Below are positions 42,547-52,252 of a stretch of 59,373 nt of DNA, piece after piece (the stretch's first letter is position 1; the number at the start of each line of letters is the position of its first letter). The translations under genes and the position numbers were made by a program. The notes under the pieces were generated by a model. That model was not told where the DNA came from. It did no database searches and worked only from the letters and a program-made list of their open reading frames with translations. Source of the stretch: Pimelobacter simplex (GTDB lineage: Bacteria; Actinomycetota; Actinomycetes; Propionibacteriales; Nocardioidaceae); the NCBI GenBank assembly GCA_016803235.1, contig JADCLI010000037.1:1-59373 (forward strand). Direction: 5' to 3'.

Positions 42547-42576
42547 GTTTTCCCGACGAGTTCGAAAGTTTTCCGA
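42547..42576 (+). promoter_or_regulatory. Direct repeats GTTTTCC-C-GA / GTTTTCCGA before the sigma fusion gene
   Basis: Two AT-rich near-identical motifs start 21 bases apart (42547 and 42568), that is two helical turns, in the 200-base divergent gap. They stand out from the GC-rich background and could be an activator or autoregulatory site. Confidence 0.3.
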
Positions 42577-42671
42577 ATCGGTGCATCATCGGAGGCGCTC
42601 GGTCTCGTTGGACAGGGTGTCGCGGGAATCTCCGTGGCGCCGTTGGACACCAGGAAGTGGCGGAGGAACGG

Positions 42672-44123
<1,452 letters not shown>

Positions 44124-44199
44124 TCGTCGGCCGATCGGGTGGTCGTGTGATCGTCGGCACGAACCGCCGACCGGGCTCGCCCCGAAGGTTACCGGCGAG

Positions 44200-44205
44200 T
44201 AATCT
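44200..44205 (+). promoter_or_regulatory. -10 element of leaderless DUF4442 gene
   Basis: TAATCT lies 6 bases before ATG 44212, matching the TANNNT-N6-start layout of other genes in the window. Confidence 0.5.
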
Positions 44206-44211
44206 GGGCTC

Positions 44212-44691
44212 ATGACCCAGGTCCACAGCCTCTGGAAGACCACGACGAGCCTCCCCGTGGTCGGCGGAACCCTCGGCAAGCGCGTCTTCTCGATCGCGTT
44301 CAGCCAGAAGGCGCCGTACTTCGCGACGATCCACCCCCGGGTGACCGAGCTGCGCCCCAACTACGCCTCGGTGGTCATCCCGAAGCGCCGCAGCGTGCAG
44401 AACCACATCGGCACGGTCCACGCGATCGCGCTCTGCAACGGTCTCGAGATGGCGATGGGCGGCCTCGCCGAGGCCACCATCCCCAGCACGAAGCGCTGGA
44501 TCCCCAAGGGCATGACCGTGAGCTACACCGCCAAGGCCACCGGTGACGTCACCTGCATCGCCGAGACCGACCAGGAGCAGTGGGACACCGCCGAGGGCGA
44601 CCTGCCGGTGCGGGTCCGTGGCGAGCTCGCCGACGGCACCGTCGTCATCGACGGCACCATCAACCTGTGGGTGACCAGCAAGAAGAAGTGA
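44212..44691 (+). CDS. DUF4442 hotdog-fold protein (thioesterase-like)
   Basis: The 159-residue product has the DUF4442/PaaI-type hotdog pattern: a first part with FSQKAPYFATIHPRVTELRP, a helix with NHIGTVHAIALCNGLEMAMG, and strands MTVSYTAKATGDVTCIA and VRVRGELADGTVVIDG ending with Val-Thr-Ser-Lys-Lys-Lys. The Asn-His-Ile-Gly-Thr-Val-His segment corresponds to the active-site helix of acyl-CoA thioesterases; the natural acyl substrate is unknown. It converges with gluD, 15 bases apart. Confidence 0.85.
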   Translation: MTQVHSLWKTTTSLPVVGGTLGKRVFSIAFSQKAPYFATIHPRVTELRPNYASVVIPKRRSVQNHIGTVHAIALCNGLEMAMGGLAEATIPSTKRWIPKGMTVSYTAKATGDVTCIAETDQEQWDTAEGDLPVRVRGELADGTVVIDGTINLWVTSKKK

Positions 44692-44706
44692 GCCGGCCGG
44701 CTGCGC

Positions 44707-45564
44707 TCAGGGGGTCGTGCTGGTCGGCGCCGTGAGCGCGGTCATCCCGACCTCGAGCTGCTTGCGCTCGCCGACGAAGCGCTTCTGGATCCAGGTGGCG
44801 ATGAACGTCAGCACCAGGTTGACCGAGATGTAGAGGAGCGCCAGGACGATCGCGGTCTGCAGGTGGGTGCCCGGGAACTCGGTCCACATCGCCTTGCCGA
44901 TGTAGGTCAGTCCGGGCGCGATGATGTAGTAGCCCAGGCTGGTGTCCTTGAGGGCGACCACGCACTGGCTGATGATCGCGGGCAGCATGATCTTGACCGC
45001 CTGCGGGAGCAGAACCAGTGTCATCACCTGGGTCTTGCGCATGCCGATGGCGTACGCCGCCTCGGACTGGCCCTTCGGCACGGCCAGCACGCCGGCGCGG
45101 AACACCTCGGCGAGCACCGAGCCGTTGTAGAGGGTCAGGGCGAGGACGACCGACCAGTAGGGCCCGAAGCCTCCGCCGACACCCCAGGTGAAGAAGATGA
45201 ACACCATCAGCAGCAGCACGGGCACTGCACGGAAGAACTCGACCACCAGCGCACAGGCCCAGCGCACCGGGCGATGATCGGAGAGCTTGCCCACGCCGAA
45301 GATCACTCCGAAGACCACCGCGAAGATGATCGAGGTGAAGGCCATCTGCAGGGTCTTGAGGAGCCCGTCGACGAGGATCACCTCGACGTACTTCGGCGTG
45401 ACGAACTGCTCCCACTTGGCGTAGGCGAGCTCGCCCTCGGAGTCGAGGAAGAACACCAGGCCGACGAGGGCGGCGAGCACGCCGAGGACCGTCAGCACGG
45501 TGTAGAGCCGGTGCCGCGCGACCGTGCGCGGGCCGGGGGCGTCGAAGAGCACGGAGCCGGACAT
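44707..45564 (-). CDS. gluD: Glutamate-type ABC transporter permease (GluD)
   Basis: One of two permease subunits of a polar amino acid (HAAT) importer. The 285-residue product has a first helix at about 20-40, an extra periplasmic part, then the binding-protein-dependent permease domain with five helices and the EAA loop (AEVFRAGVLAVPKGQSEAAY, AIGMRKTQVMTLVLLPQAVK). ATG 45564 overlaps the gluC TGA by one base. It is the last gene of gluA-gluB-gluC-gluD, the order known from Corynebacterium, so glutamate is the likely substrate. Confidence 0.92.
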   Translation of the reverse strand: MSGSVLFDAPGPRTVARHRLYTVLTVLGVLAALVGLVFFLDSEGELAYAKWEQFVTPKYVEVILVDGLLKTLQMAFTSIIFAVVFGVIFGVGKLSDHRPVRWACALVVEFFRAVPVLLLMVFIFFTWGVGGGFGPYWSVVLALTLYNGSVLAEVFRAGVLAVPKGQSEAAYAIGMRKTQVMTLVLLPQAVKIMLPAIISQCVVALKDTSLGYYIIAPGLTYIGKAMWTEFPGTHLQTAIVLALLYISVNLVLTFIATWIQKRFVGERKQLEVGMTALTAPTSTTP

Positions 45565-46217
45565 CAGCGGGCCGCCTTCCAGTGCCGCTCGAGACCGAGG
45601 GCGGCGAGCGAGATCAGCTCGACGAGGATGATGTAGCCGAGCGCGAAGACGAGGAAGATCGCGATCGTGTCGTCGGCGTTGTCGTTGACGAAGTCGCGCA
45701 TGCGCGCCGTCGCCTCGGTCAGTCCGAAGACCGCCACCACCGAGGTGTTCTTGGTCATCGCGATCAGCGTGCTGGCCAGGGGAGGAACCGTGGCGCGGAA
45801 GGCCTGGGGGAGCACGACGTGGCGCATGTTCTGGGCGAAGGTCATCCCGATCGCCCGGGCCGCCTCCGCCTGTCCGACGGGGACCGCGTTGATGCCGGAG
45901 CGGATCGCCTCCGCGACGAAGGGCGCGGTGTAGAGGCTGATCGCGATCGTGCCCTTGAGCAGGAACGGCGTGTCGACGAAGAGGCCCAGGTTGGGTGAGG
46001 CGACGAACACGAACACGCACATGACCAGGAGCGGGGTGTTGCGCACGAGCGTGACGTACGTCGAGGCGACGCCGCGCAGCACGGCGACCGGGCCGACCCG
46101 CATCGCGGCGAGCAGGGTGCCGAGCAGCATCGCCGCGACCCCCGACAGGAAGGCCAGCTGCACCGTCAGCCAGAAGGCCTTCAGCACGAGGTCGAAGTTC
46201 GAGAACACGTCCTCCAC
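45564..46217 (-). CDS. gluC: Glutamate-type ABC transporter permease (GluC)
   Basis: The 217-residue product is a minimal HAAT permease with five helices and the EAA loop (AEAIRSGINAVPVGQAEAAR, AIGMTFAQNMRHVVLPQAF) that docks on GluA. GTG 46217 was used; an upstream hairpin separates it from gluB. The stop is shared with the gluD start (TGATG). Confidence 0.92.
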   Translation of the reverse strand: MEDVFSNFDLVLKAFWLTVQLAFLSGVAAMLLGTLLAAMRVGPVAVLRGVASTYVTLVRNTPLLVMCVFVFVASPNLGLFVDTPFLLKGTIAISLYTAPFVAEAIRSGINAVPVGQAEAARAIGMTFAQNMRHVVLPQAFRATVPPLASTLIAMTKNTSVVAVFGLTEATARMRDFVNDNADDTIAIFLVFALGYIILVELISLAALGLERHWKAAR

Positions 46218-46269
46218 GGGCGGGGTGCTCCTCTCGGTCGCGGTCTCGGTGACGCGGACAGGCTGGCTG

Positions 46270-46307
46270 CCACCGTCCGGCGCCCGTGATCGGGCGCCGG
46301 ACCGTGG
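46270..46307 (-). terminator. Strong intra-operon hairpin between gluB and gluC
   Basis: Arms GTCCGGCGCCCG (46275-46286) and CGGGCGCCGGAC (46291-46302) pair perfectly around a 4-base loop, with CCAC/GTGG outer pairs. It lies 12 bases after the gluB stop. Such hairpins commonly protect or attenuate so that the binding protein is made in excess of the permeases. Confidence 0.75.
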
Positions 46308-46318
46308 TCAGCGGGTGG

Positions 46319-47203
46319 TCAGGCGCAGGCGTCCATCTCCGGCGGCTCCGGCGTGTCCACGCCGGACTTGCCCAGCGTCACCTCGAAGGCCTCGGCCCAG
46401 GCGCCGTCCTCCTGGGCATCCTCGATCGTCTCGACGATCCACTCGCACATCTCGGGGCTGTCGATCGAGTAGCCGACGCCGTAGCGCTCCTCGGAGAAGG
46501 GATCCACGACGACCTTGAGGTCGTCGGGGTGCTCGGCGGCGTAGCCGAGCAGGATCGCGCCGTCGGTGGTCATCGCGTCGACGGTGCCGTTGAGGACCTG
46601 GTCGACGCACTCCGAGTAGGTGTCGAACGGGCGCGGCGTCGCGCCCTCCTTCTCGATGTTGGACAGTGACGTCGATCCGGTGACCGAGCAGACCTCGGTG
46701 CCCTTCACGTCCTCGAGGGAGGCGATGTCGCTGTCGGACTTCACCAGGAGCTGCTGGCCGGTGACGTAGTAGGGGCCGGCCTGGCCGACGACCTTGCGGC
46801 GGTCGTCGGTGATCGAGTACGACGCGATGACCAGGTCGACCTCGCCCTTCTGGAGGAAGGCCTCGCGGTTGGCCGAGATGGTCTCGACCCAGGTGATGTC
46901 CTCCGGCGCGATGCCCAGGTCGGCGGCGAGGATCTTGCCGATCTCCGGGTCGAAGCCGACCGGAGCGTCGTCGGTGGCGCCCTTGAATCCGATGCCCGGC
47001 TGGTCGTACTTCACGCCGATCTTGATCGTGCCGGAGTCGGCGAGCTCGCGCATCCGGGTGCCCTCGTCGAACTCCTCGGCCGCGTTCTCCTGGACGTCGA
47101 CGTCGATGCCGTCGACGCTGTCGTCGCCCGCATCGCCGCACGCGGCGAGGGACGAGGCCATCAGCACGGCTGCCGCGGCCACCTTGAATCTGGTCAGTCG
47201 CAT
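46319..47203 (-). CDS. gluB: Glutamate-type ABC transporter substrate-binding lipoprotein (GluB)
   Basis: The 294-residue product has a lipoprotein signal (MRLTRFKVAAAAVLMASSLA then Ala-Cys at about residue 22) and an SBP_bac_3 domain: SGTIKIGVKYDQPGIGFKGA, GFDPEIGKILAADLG, EAFLQKGEVDLVIASYSITD and CSVTGSTSLSNIEKEG. It binds the amino acid outside the cell and delivers it to GluC/GluD. ATG 47203 has AAGGAG 8 bases upstream; gluA ends 14 bases before. Confidence 0.94.
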   Translation of the reverse strand: MRLTRFKVAAAAVLMASSLAACGDAGDDSVDGIDVDVQENAAEEFDEGTRMRELADSGTIKIGVKYDQPGIGFKGATDDAPVGFDPEIGKILAADLGIAPEDITWVETISANREAFLQKGEVDLVIASYSITDDRRKVVGQAGPYYVTGQQLLVKSDSDIASLEDVKGTEVCSVTGSTSLSNIEKEGATPRPFDTYSECVDQVLNGTVDAMTTDGAILLGYAAEHPDDLKVVVDPFSEERYGVGYSIDSPEMCEWIVETIEDAQEDGAWAEAFEVTLGKSGVDTPEPPEMDACA

Positions 47204-47217
47204 GCGTCTACTCCTTC

Positions 47218-48003
47218 TCAGTGTTTGAGGATCTTGCCGAGGAAGTCCCTCGCGCGGTCGCTCTCCGGGTGGGTGAAGAAGGTCTCGGGGTCCGCGGTCT
47301 CGAGGATCCGGCCGTCGGCCATGAACACGACCCGGTTGGCCGCAGTGCGGGCGAAGCCCATCTCGTGGGTCACGACGATCATGGTCATCCCGCGCTCGGC
47401 GAGGTCGACCATGACGTCGAGGACCTCCTTGATCATCTCCGGGTCGAGGGCCGAGGTGGGCTCGTCGAAGAGCATCACCTTGGGCTCCATCGCCAGGGCG
47501 CGGGCGATCGCGACGCGCTGCTGCTGGCCACCGGAGAGCTGGGCGGGATACTTGTCGGCCTGGTGGGCGACGCCCACCCGGTCGAGCAGCTCGCGTGCGT
47601 GTGCCTCGGCCGCGTCCTTCGCCTGCTTGCGAACCTTGATCGGACCGAGCGCGACGTTCTGCAGGATGGTCTTGTGGGCGAACAGGTTGAAGCTCTGGAA
47701 CACCATGCCGACGTCGGCGCGGTGGCGGGCGAGCGCCTTGCCCTCCTGCGGCAACGCCGCGCCGTCGACCAGGATCTGGCCCGAGTCGATCGGCTCCAGG
47801 CGGTTGATCGTGCGGCACAGCGTGGACTTTCCGGAGCCGGACGGGCCGATCACGACGACGACCTCGCCGCGACCCACGCTCAGGTTGATGTCCTGCAGCA
47901 CGTGCAGCCCGCCGTACCACTTCTGCACGTCGACCAGCTCGACCAGGGGCTCGCCGGAGCGGGGCGCGCTGTTGCCGACCGGGACGTCGTCGGTGACGGT
48001 CAT
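47218..48003 (-). CDS. gluA: Glutamate-type ABC transporter ATP-binding protein (GluA)
   Basis: The 261-residue ATPase has Walker [11 protein letters not shown]-loop [13 protein letters not shown], signature [16 protein letters not shown], Walker [16 protein letters not shown] and switch His in THEMGFAR, as in HAAT-type importers. ATG 48003 is the first gene of the operon. A TAGCGT box stands 8 bases upstream on the minus strand (48012-48017), so the operon mRNA may be leaderless or nearly so. Confidence 0.95.
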   Translation of the reverse strand: MTVTDDVPVGNSAPRSGEPLVELVDVQKWYGGLHVLQDINLSVGRGEVVVVIGPSGSGKSTLCRTINRLEPIDSGQILVDGAALPQEGKALARHRADVGMVFQSFNLFAHKTILQNVALGPIKVRKQAKDAAEAHARELLDRVGVAHQADKYPAQLSGGQQQRVAIARALAMEPKVMLFDEPTSALDPEMIKEVLDVMVDLAERGMTMIVVTHEMGFARTAANRVVFMADGRILETADPETFFTHPESDRARDFLGKILKH

Positions 48004-48096
48004 ACGCGTGGACGCTAGTCCTGATGGGCCATGCTCGGCTAGTACCTCGGGCCCGAGCCGCCGACAATGTTGTCGGACTGTGTCCGACGGTGCGGG

Positions 48097-48492
48097 CTAG
48101 AAGATGTCCGGCACGACACTGAGCGAGAGGCCCACGAGCAGTGCGAGCGCGGCCAGCAGGCCGGCCCGGCGCTGTGCCTTGGCCGAGGCGGCCAGGTCGC
48201 TGTCGGTGAGCGGGTCCAGGCCGCGCTCGGCCCGCCACGCGGTCTCCTCCTCGTCCCACTGCTCCTTCGGCGTCGTACCGCGGAGCACGGCACCGATCCC
48301 GAGCAGCAGGAGCGTGAACGCGCCGCCCGCCACCGTCAGCACGGTCAGGATCGCCGAGACGCCGCGGGTGCCGGTGCCGAACATCAGTCCGGCGCCCATG
48401 CCGACCGAGACGAGCAGCGCGAGGATGCTGAGGACGCTGCCGAGGACCTCGTTGTTGCGGGCGACGAAGCCGGGGGGAGCGGGGTCAGCCAT
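48097..48492 (-). CDS. Small membrane protein of unknown function
   Basis: The 131-residue product has two central hydrophobic segments ([39 protein letters not shown]) and one near the C-terminus ([18 protein letters not shown]), with an acidic middle part ([15 protein letters not shown]). No family was recognised. ATG 48492 follows TAGGGT by 6 bases (48499-48504), which supports a real, leaderless gene. It is divergent from miaB. Confidence 0.7.
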   Translation of the reverse strand: MADPAPPGFVARNNEVLGSVLSILALLVSVGMGAGLMFGTGTRGVSAILTVLTVAGGAFTLLLLGIGAVLRGTTPKEQWDEEETAWRAERGLDPLTDSDLAASAKAQRRAGLLAALALLVGLSLSVVPDIF

Positions 48493-48498
48493 GCCCCG

Positions 48499-48504
48499 AC
48501 CCTA
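48499..48504 (-). promoter_or_regulatory. -10 element of a leaderless membrane-protein gene
   Basis: TAGGGT on the minus strand, 6 bases before ATG 48492. Confidence 0.45.
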
Positions 48505-48558
48505 ACCAAGCCTCGGCAAGCGGTCCTGAGGGATTCGGGTCGGCGCCGTGGTGCGCCG

Positions 48559-48564
48559 TACCCT
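48559..48564 (+). promoter_or_regulatory. -10 element of miaB
   Basis: TACCCT lies 9 bases before ATG 48574, so the mRNA is probably leaderless or has one or two leader bases; no Shine-Dalgarno is present. Confidence 0.4.
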
Positions 48565-48573
48565 AGAGCGGTC

Positions 48574-50088
48574 ATGAGCGCCACCGCAGAACAGCCGAGG
48601 ACCTACGAGGTCCGCACCTACGGGTGCCAGATGAACGTCCACGACTCCGAGCGCCTCTCGGGGCTCCTCGAGGACGCCGGCTACCTCCCCTTCGACAAGG
48701 ACGCCGAGGGCGAGCAGGCCGACTGCGCAGACATCGTCGTGTTCAACACCTGCGCGGTGCGCGAGAACGCCGACAACAGGCTCTACGGCAACCTCGGGCA
48801 CCTCGCGCCGGTCAAGGCGAAGCGGCCCGGCATGCAGATCGCCGTCGGCGGCTGCATGGCGCAGAAGGACCGCGACACCGTCGTGAGGAAGGCGCCGTGG
48901 GTCGACGTCGTCTTCGGCACCCACAACATCGGCTCGCTGCCGGCCCTGCTCGACCGGGCCCGGGTCCAGCAGGAGGCCCAGGTCGAGATCCTCGAGTCGC
49001 TCGACGTGTTCCCGTCCACGCTGCCCACCAAGCGCGAGTCGGCGTACGCCGCGTGGGTGTCGGTCAGCGTCGGCTGCAACAACACCTGCACGTTCTGCAT
49101 CGTGCCCAGTCTGCGTGGCAAGGAGAAGGACCGCCGGCCGGGCGAGATCCTGGCCGAGATCGAGGCGCTGGTCGCCGAGGGCGTCTCCGAGGTCACGCTG
49201 CTCGGCCAGAACGTCAACGCCTACGGCGTCGAGTTCGGGGACCGGCAGGCGTTCTCCAAGCTGCTGCGGGCATGTGGCGACATCGACGGTCTGGAGCGGG
49301 TCCGGTTCACCAGCCCGCACCCGGCCGAGTTCACCGACGACGTCATCGAGGCGATGGCCGAGACGCCGAACGTGATGCCCAGCCTGCACATGCCGCTGCA
49401 GTCCGGCTCCTCGAAGGTCCTCAAGGACATGCGCCGGTCCTACCGGCAGGAGAAGTTCCTCGGGATCATCGAGCGGGTCCGGGCCGCGCTGCCCGACGCT
49501 GCGATCACCACCGACATCATCGTCGGCTTCCCCGGCGAGACCGAGGAGGACTTCCAGGAGACCCTCAAGGTCGTCCGGGAGGCGAGGTTCGCCGGAGCCT
49601 TCACGTTCCAGTACTCCAAGCGTCCGGGCACCCCGGCCGCCACCCTCCCCGACCAGGTGGACCAGGCGGACGTCACCGACCGCTACAACCGCCTCGTCGA
49701 GCTGGTCAACGAGATCACCTGGGATGAGAACAAGCGACTGGTCGGCCGCGAGCTCGAGCTGATGGTCGCCGAGGGCGAGGGCCGCAAGGACGCCGAGACC
49801 CACCGGCTCTCCGGCCGTGCGCCCGACAACCGCCTGGTCCACTTCGAGGCCGACTTCGCAGCTGTCGACGGCGAGCCGCGGCCCGGTGACATGGTCACCG
49901 TCGAGGTGACGTACGCCGCCCCGCACCACCTCGTCGCCGACGGACCGGTCCGCGCGCTGCGGCGTACCCGCTCGGGCGACGCGTGGGAGCGGCGGACCGC
50001 CGCGCCGGCGGCACCGACCGGTGTCGGCCTCGGCATGCCGTCGATCGGCGTGCCCGCCCCGCTGCCCGACGCCCCGGTCTGCGGCTGA
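48574..50088 (+). CDS. miaB: tRNA-2-methylthio-N6-dimethylallyladenosine synthase MiaB
   Basis: A radical-SAM methylthiotransferase that completes ms2i6A37 in tRNAs reading UNN codons. The 504-residue product has the N-terminal UPF0004 cluster Cys residues (TYGCQMN, NTCAVRE, GGCMAQ), the radical-SAM motif GCNNTCTFC, and a C-terminal TRAM domain (about 385-455). ATG 48574 gives the standard N-terminus; the open frame upstream is a shadow. MiaA, which makes its substrate i6A37, is encoded at 52253. The last 35 residues (Pro/Gly-rich) extend past the TRAM domain. Confidence 0.97.
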   Translation: MSATAEQPRTYEVRTYGCQMNVHDSERLSGLLEDAGYLPFDKDAEGEQADCADIVVFNTCAVRENADNRLYGNLGHLAPVKAKRPGMQIAVGGCMAQKDRDTVVRKAPWVDVVFGTHNIGSLPALLDRARVQQEAQVEILESLDVFPSTLPTKRESAYAAWVSVSVGCNNTCTFCIVPSLRGKEKDRRPGEILAEIEALVAEGVSEVTLLGQNVNAYGVEFGDRQAFSKLLRACGDIDGLERVRFTSPHPAEFTDDVIEAMAETPNVMPSLHMPLQSGSSKVLKDMRRSYRQEKFLGIIERVRAALPDAAITTDIIVGFPGETEEDFQETLKVVREARFAGAFTFQYSKRPGTPAATLPDQVDQADVTDRYNRLVELVNEITWDENKRLVGRELELMVAEGEGRKDAETHRLSGRAPDNRLVHFEADFAAVDGEPRPGDMVTVEVTYAAPHHLVADGPVRALRRTRSGDAWERRTAAPAAPTGVGLGMPSIGVPAPLPDAPVCG

Positions 50089-50094
50089 GGCCGC

Positions 50095-50829
50095 GTGGCT
50101 GCCGACGCTCCGACCATCGTCGCGACCTCGGGCGGGGTCGTGCCCGGAGCGCGCACCCGGTGGTCGGTCGGCCCCCTCACGAGGTATGCCGTCGACCTGG
50201 CCGGCGTCGAGGGCAGGGCGCCGCGCGTGTGCTTCCTGGCCACGGCATGTGGTGACCAGCCCGCGGTGATCCGCGACTTCTACGACATGGCGCAGGAGGT
50301 GGGCTTCCACGGCAACCACCTCGCGTTGTTCGCGATGCCCAATGTCGACGACGTCCGAGCGCACCTGCTCTCCCAGGACGTGATCTGGGTCTGGGGTGGC
50401 AGCGTCGCCGGGCTGCTGGCGATGTGGGACCTGCACGGTGTCGGCAAGGTCATGCGCGAGGCGTGGGAGTCCGGCGTCGTGCTCACCGGCGTCTCCGCCG
50501 GGTCGATCTGCTGGCACAGCGGCGGCACCACCGACTCGTTCGGCCCCGACCTGCGGCCGGTCACCAACGGGCTCGGCCTGGTGCCGTGGTCCAACGGCGT
50601 CCACTACGACTCCGAGGAGCAGCGGCGCCCGCTCTTCCAGCAGCTGATCGCCGAGGGCACGCTGCCGGCGGGCTACGCCACCGACGACGGCGTCGGCCTG
50701 CACTACCGCGGCACCGAGCTCGTCGAGGCGCTGACCGAGGAGGCCGGCAAGGCGGCGTACTTCGTCGAGCGGGGCGCCGACGGCGCGGCCCTCGAGACCC
50801 GGCTGGAGACCCGGCTGCTACGCGGGTGA
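50095..50829 (+). CDS. Peptidase E (S51 family)
   Basis: S51 enzymes are serine peptidases with a Ser-His-Glu triad that cleave Asp-Xaa dipeptides. The 244-residue product has VWGGSVAGLLAMWD, the nucleophile elbow GVSAGSICWHSGG (Ser in Ser-Ala-Gly-Ser), and a following PVTNGLGLVPWSNGVHYDSE, as in the larger actinobacterial S51 proteins. GTG 50095 starts 6 bases after miaB, so it is probably co-transcribed. Its last 12 bases overlap the converging small gene. Confidence 0.87.
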   Translation: MAADAPTIVATSGGVVPGARTRWSVGPLTRYAVDLAGVEGRAPRVCFLATACGDQPAVIRDFYDMAQEVGFHGNHLALFAMPNVDDVRAHLLSQDVIWVWGGSVAGLLAMWDLHGVGKVMREAWESGVVLTGVSAGSICWHSGGTTDSFGPDLRPVTNGLGLVPWSNGVHYDSEEQRRPLFQQLIAEGTLPAGYATDDGVGLHYRGTELVEALTEEAGKAAYFVERGADGAALETRLETRLLRG

Positions 50830-51069
50830 CTCGGTCTCCGGTGGCACCTCGGGGTTGCCCTTGGTGGCCTCGGTGTCGGTGTCCTCGGGCGCGACCGTCT
50901 CGGCGGGCAGCTCGTCGTCGGTGGCCGGGTTGCGCCACGGGCTCGGGTCGCGCAGCTCCCTGCTGTAGGCGCCGTCACCACCGACCCCCTCGATCCGGTG
51001 CGGACCGCCCGGAGGCGGTGCCGGCGGCTCGGCGACGGGTTCCGGCTTCGGCGGTAGCTCCTGGTTCAT
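50818..51069 (-). CDS. Pro/Glu-rich small protein of unknown function
   Basis: The 83-residue product is low in hydrophobics and rich in Pro, Glu and Asp (MNQELPPKPEPVAEPPAPPP at the start), with a short more ordered part HRIEGVGGDGAYSRELRDP. It is probably mostly disordered. ATG 51069 has GGAGAG 4 bases upstream. No family was recognised; it overlaps the end of the S51 gene by 12 bases. Confidence 0.6.
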   Translation of the reverse strand: MNQELPPKPEPVAEPPAPPPGGPHRIEGVGGDGAYSRELRDPSPWRNPATDDELPAETVAPEDTDTEATKGNPEVPPETESPA

Positions 51070-51097
51070 GGCTCTCCTCTGGTCCGGGGGAGCACCT

Positions 51098-51121
51098 CGG
51101 CCAGGTGGTAACCGCTGGCCG
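51098..51121 (-). terminator. Hairpin between the Nudix gene and the Pro-rich small gene
   Basis: CGGCCAG (51098-51104) and CTGGCCG (51115-51121) pair around a 10-base loop, 15 bases after the minus-strand Nudix stop. Confidence 0.4.
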
Positions 51122-51136
51122 GCCTTCCAGACGGGC

Positions 51137-51631
51137 TCAGAAGCCGTGGTGGCTCAGCGCCGGCAGCTCGCCGGTGCGCAGGCCCGCGAGAACGACCGCC
51201 TCGTGCGGCACCAGCGGCTCGGGGAGCGCGGACAGGGGGAACCAGCGCAGGTCCGCGCACTTGGCGGGCTCGACGATGCGCGGCTCACCGGTCCAGGCGC
51301 GAGCGGTGAAGAAGAAGTCGATCCGCTCGTCGATCGGCAGGTCGTGGGCGGTGCGCTGCATGGCGGTCACGAAGGAGAGGTCGAGGTCGTCGACGGCGAT
51401 CTCCTCGAGCGCCTCGCGGCGGGCGGCGACCTCGGCTGTCTCGCCGCGCTCGACGTGCCCGGCCGCGGCGGCGGCCCAGAAGCCGTCCATGTAGCCGGTG
51501 TTCTGCCGCAATTGCAGGAGCACCTCGGTGCCCGCACCGCCACCAGGCGCGGTCTCCCGCAGGAGGAAGACGTAGGAGGCGGGGACGACGGCGAACCGGG
51601 TCTTCCCGGTCGCGGGGTCCGTGACGGTCAC
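51137..51631 (-). CDS. Nudix hydrolase
   Basis: Nudix enzymes hydrolyse nucleoside-diphosphate-X compounds. The 164-residue product has the Nudix box GHVERGETAEVAARREALEE then Ile-Ala-Val, which fits G-x5-E-x7-R-E-U-x-E-E-x-G-U except that the Gly is Ala. The flanks (VPASYVFLLRE, VLLQLRQNTGYMDGFW, CADLRWFPLSALPEPLVPHE) resemble small NTP- or dinucleotide-type Nudix proteins. GTG 51631 was used. The substrate is not known. Confidence 0.9.
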   Translation of the reverse strand: MTVTDPATGKTRFAVVPASYVFLLRETAPGGGAGTEVLLQLRQNTGYMDGFWAAAAAGHVERGETAEVAARREALEEIAVDDLDLSFVTAMQRTAHDLPIDERIDFFFTARAWTGEPRIVEPAKCADLRWFPLSALPEPLVPHEAVVLAGLRTGELPALSHHGF

Positions 51632-51662
51632 CGAGGTGCTCGCTTCTGCCGAACGGGTCCGG

Positions 51663-51866
51663 TCAGCTGATGTCGTCGTTCCGGCCGTCGAGCGAGTCGA
51701 GGGCGTCCTTGGCCTTGTCGGCGCCGATCTCGATCTTGTCGTCGAACTTGCCGCCGGTCTTGTCGGAGGCGAAGTCGGCGGCCTTGTCCACCGCGTCGCC
51801 GATCTTGTCGCCCTGGCTGTCGACCGCGTGGGTCAGCTTGTCCTTGGCGTCGTCGAGAAAGCCCAC
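51663..51866 (-). CDS. Small amphipathic protein, MT0933/Rv0909-like antitoxin family (copy 1)
   Basis: The 67-residue product is an 11-residue-like pattern of charged amphipathic helix (GFLDDAKDKLTHAVDSQGDK, DKAADFASDKTGGKFDDK) that matches the MT0933-like family annotated as antitoxins. No toxin ORF is adjacent. The composition also resembles LEA/CsbD-like stress proteins. A paralogue of similar layout follows upstream (51930-52187), 63 bases away on the same strand. Confidence 0.75.
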   Translation of the reverse strand: MGFLDDAKDKLTHAVDSQGDKIGDAVDKAADFASDKTGGKFDDKIEIGADKAKDALDSLDGRNDDIS

Positions 51867-51929
51867 GAGAAACCCCCAAAGGTGTCAGTACGACGGCCCG
51901 ACCTGGGCCACCGCGGTCACCCTAGGCCA

Positions 51930-52187
51930 TCACGGCGACGGCGGGGTGTCGCCCGCGGGCGGCTGGTCGGGCCCGGGGTCGTCGCCCTCCAGCTTGCCGA
52001 GCGCGTCCTTGGCCTTGCCGGTCGCACCCTCGATCTTGTCGTGGTACTTCCCGCCGGTCTTGTCGTCCACGAAGCCCGCCGCCTTGTCGAGGCCGGACTC
52101 GATCTTGTCGCCGTGCTTCTCGACCGCCTCGCCGACCTTCTCGGTGACGGTGTCCTTGGCGCCCTTCAGCTTGTCCATGAATCCCAT
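51930..52187 (-). CDS. Small amphipathic protein, MT0933/Rv0909-like antitoxin family (copy 2)
   Basis: The 85-residue product shares with copy 1 the Gly-Phe-x-Asp-x-x-Lys start, the GDKIESGLDKAAGFVDDKTG block and KAKDALGKLEG, then adds a Pro/Asp/Gly tail. ATG 52187 has AAGGAG 6 bases upstream. It is divergent from miaA, 65 bases apart. Tandem duplicates with no toxin partner favour a protective or structural role over toxin neutralisation. Confidence 0.75.
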   Translation of the reverse strand: MGFMDKLKGAKDTVTEKVGEAVEKHGDKIESGLDKAAGFVDDKTGGKYHDKIEGATGKAKDALGKLEGDDPGPDQPPAGDTPPSP

Positions 52188-52252
52188 CGGTATCTCCTTG
52201 CGTTCCGGCCCCGAGTCGGCCGCCTGACGTGGGTCATTGCCACACTAATCCC

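Noticed and set aside
51663..52187. Toxin-antitoxin module
   Set aside because: Both genes belong to the antitoxin-like family and no toxin-like ORF lies next to them; the neighbours are Nudix and miaA.
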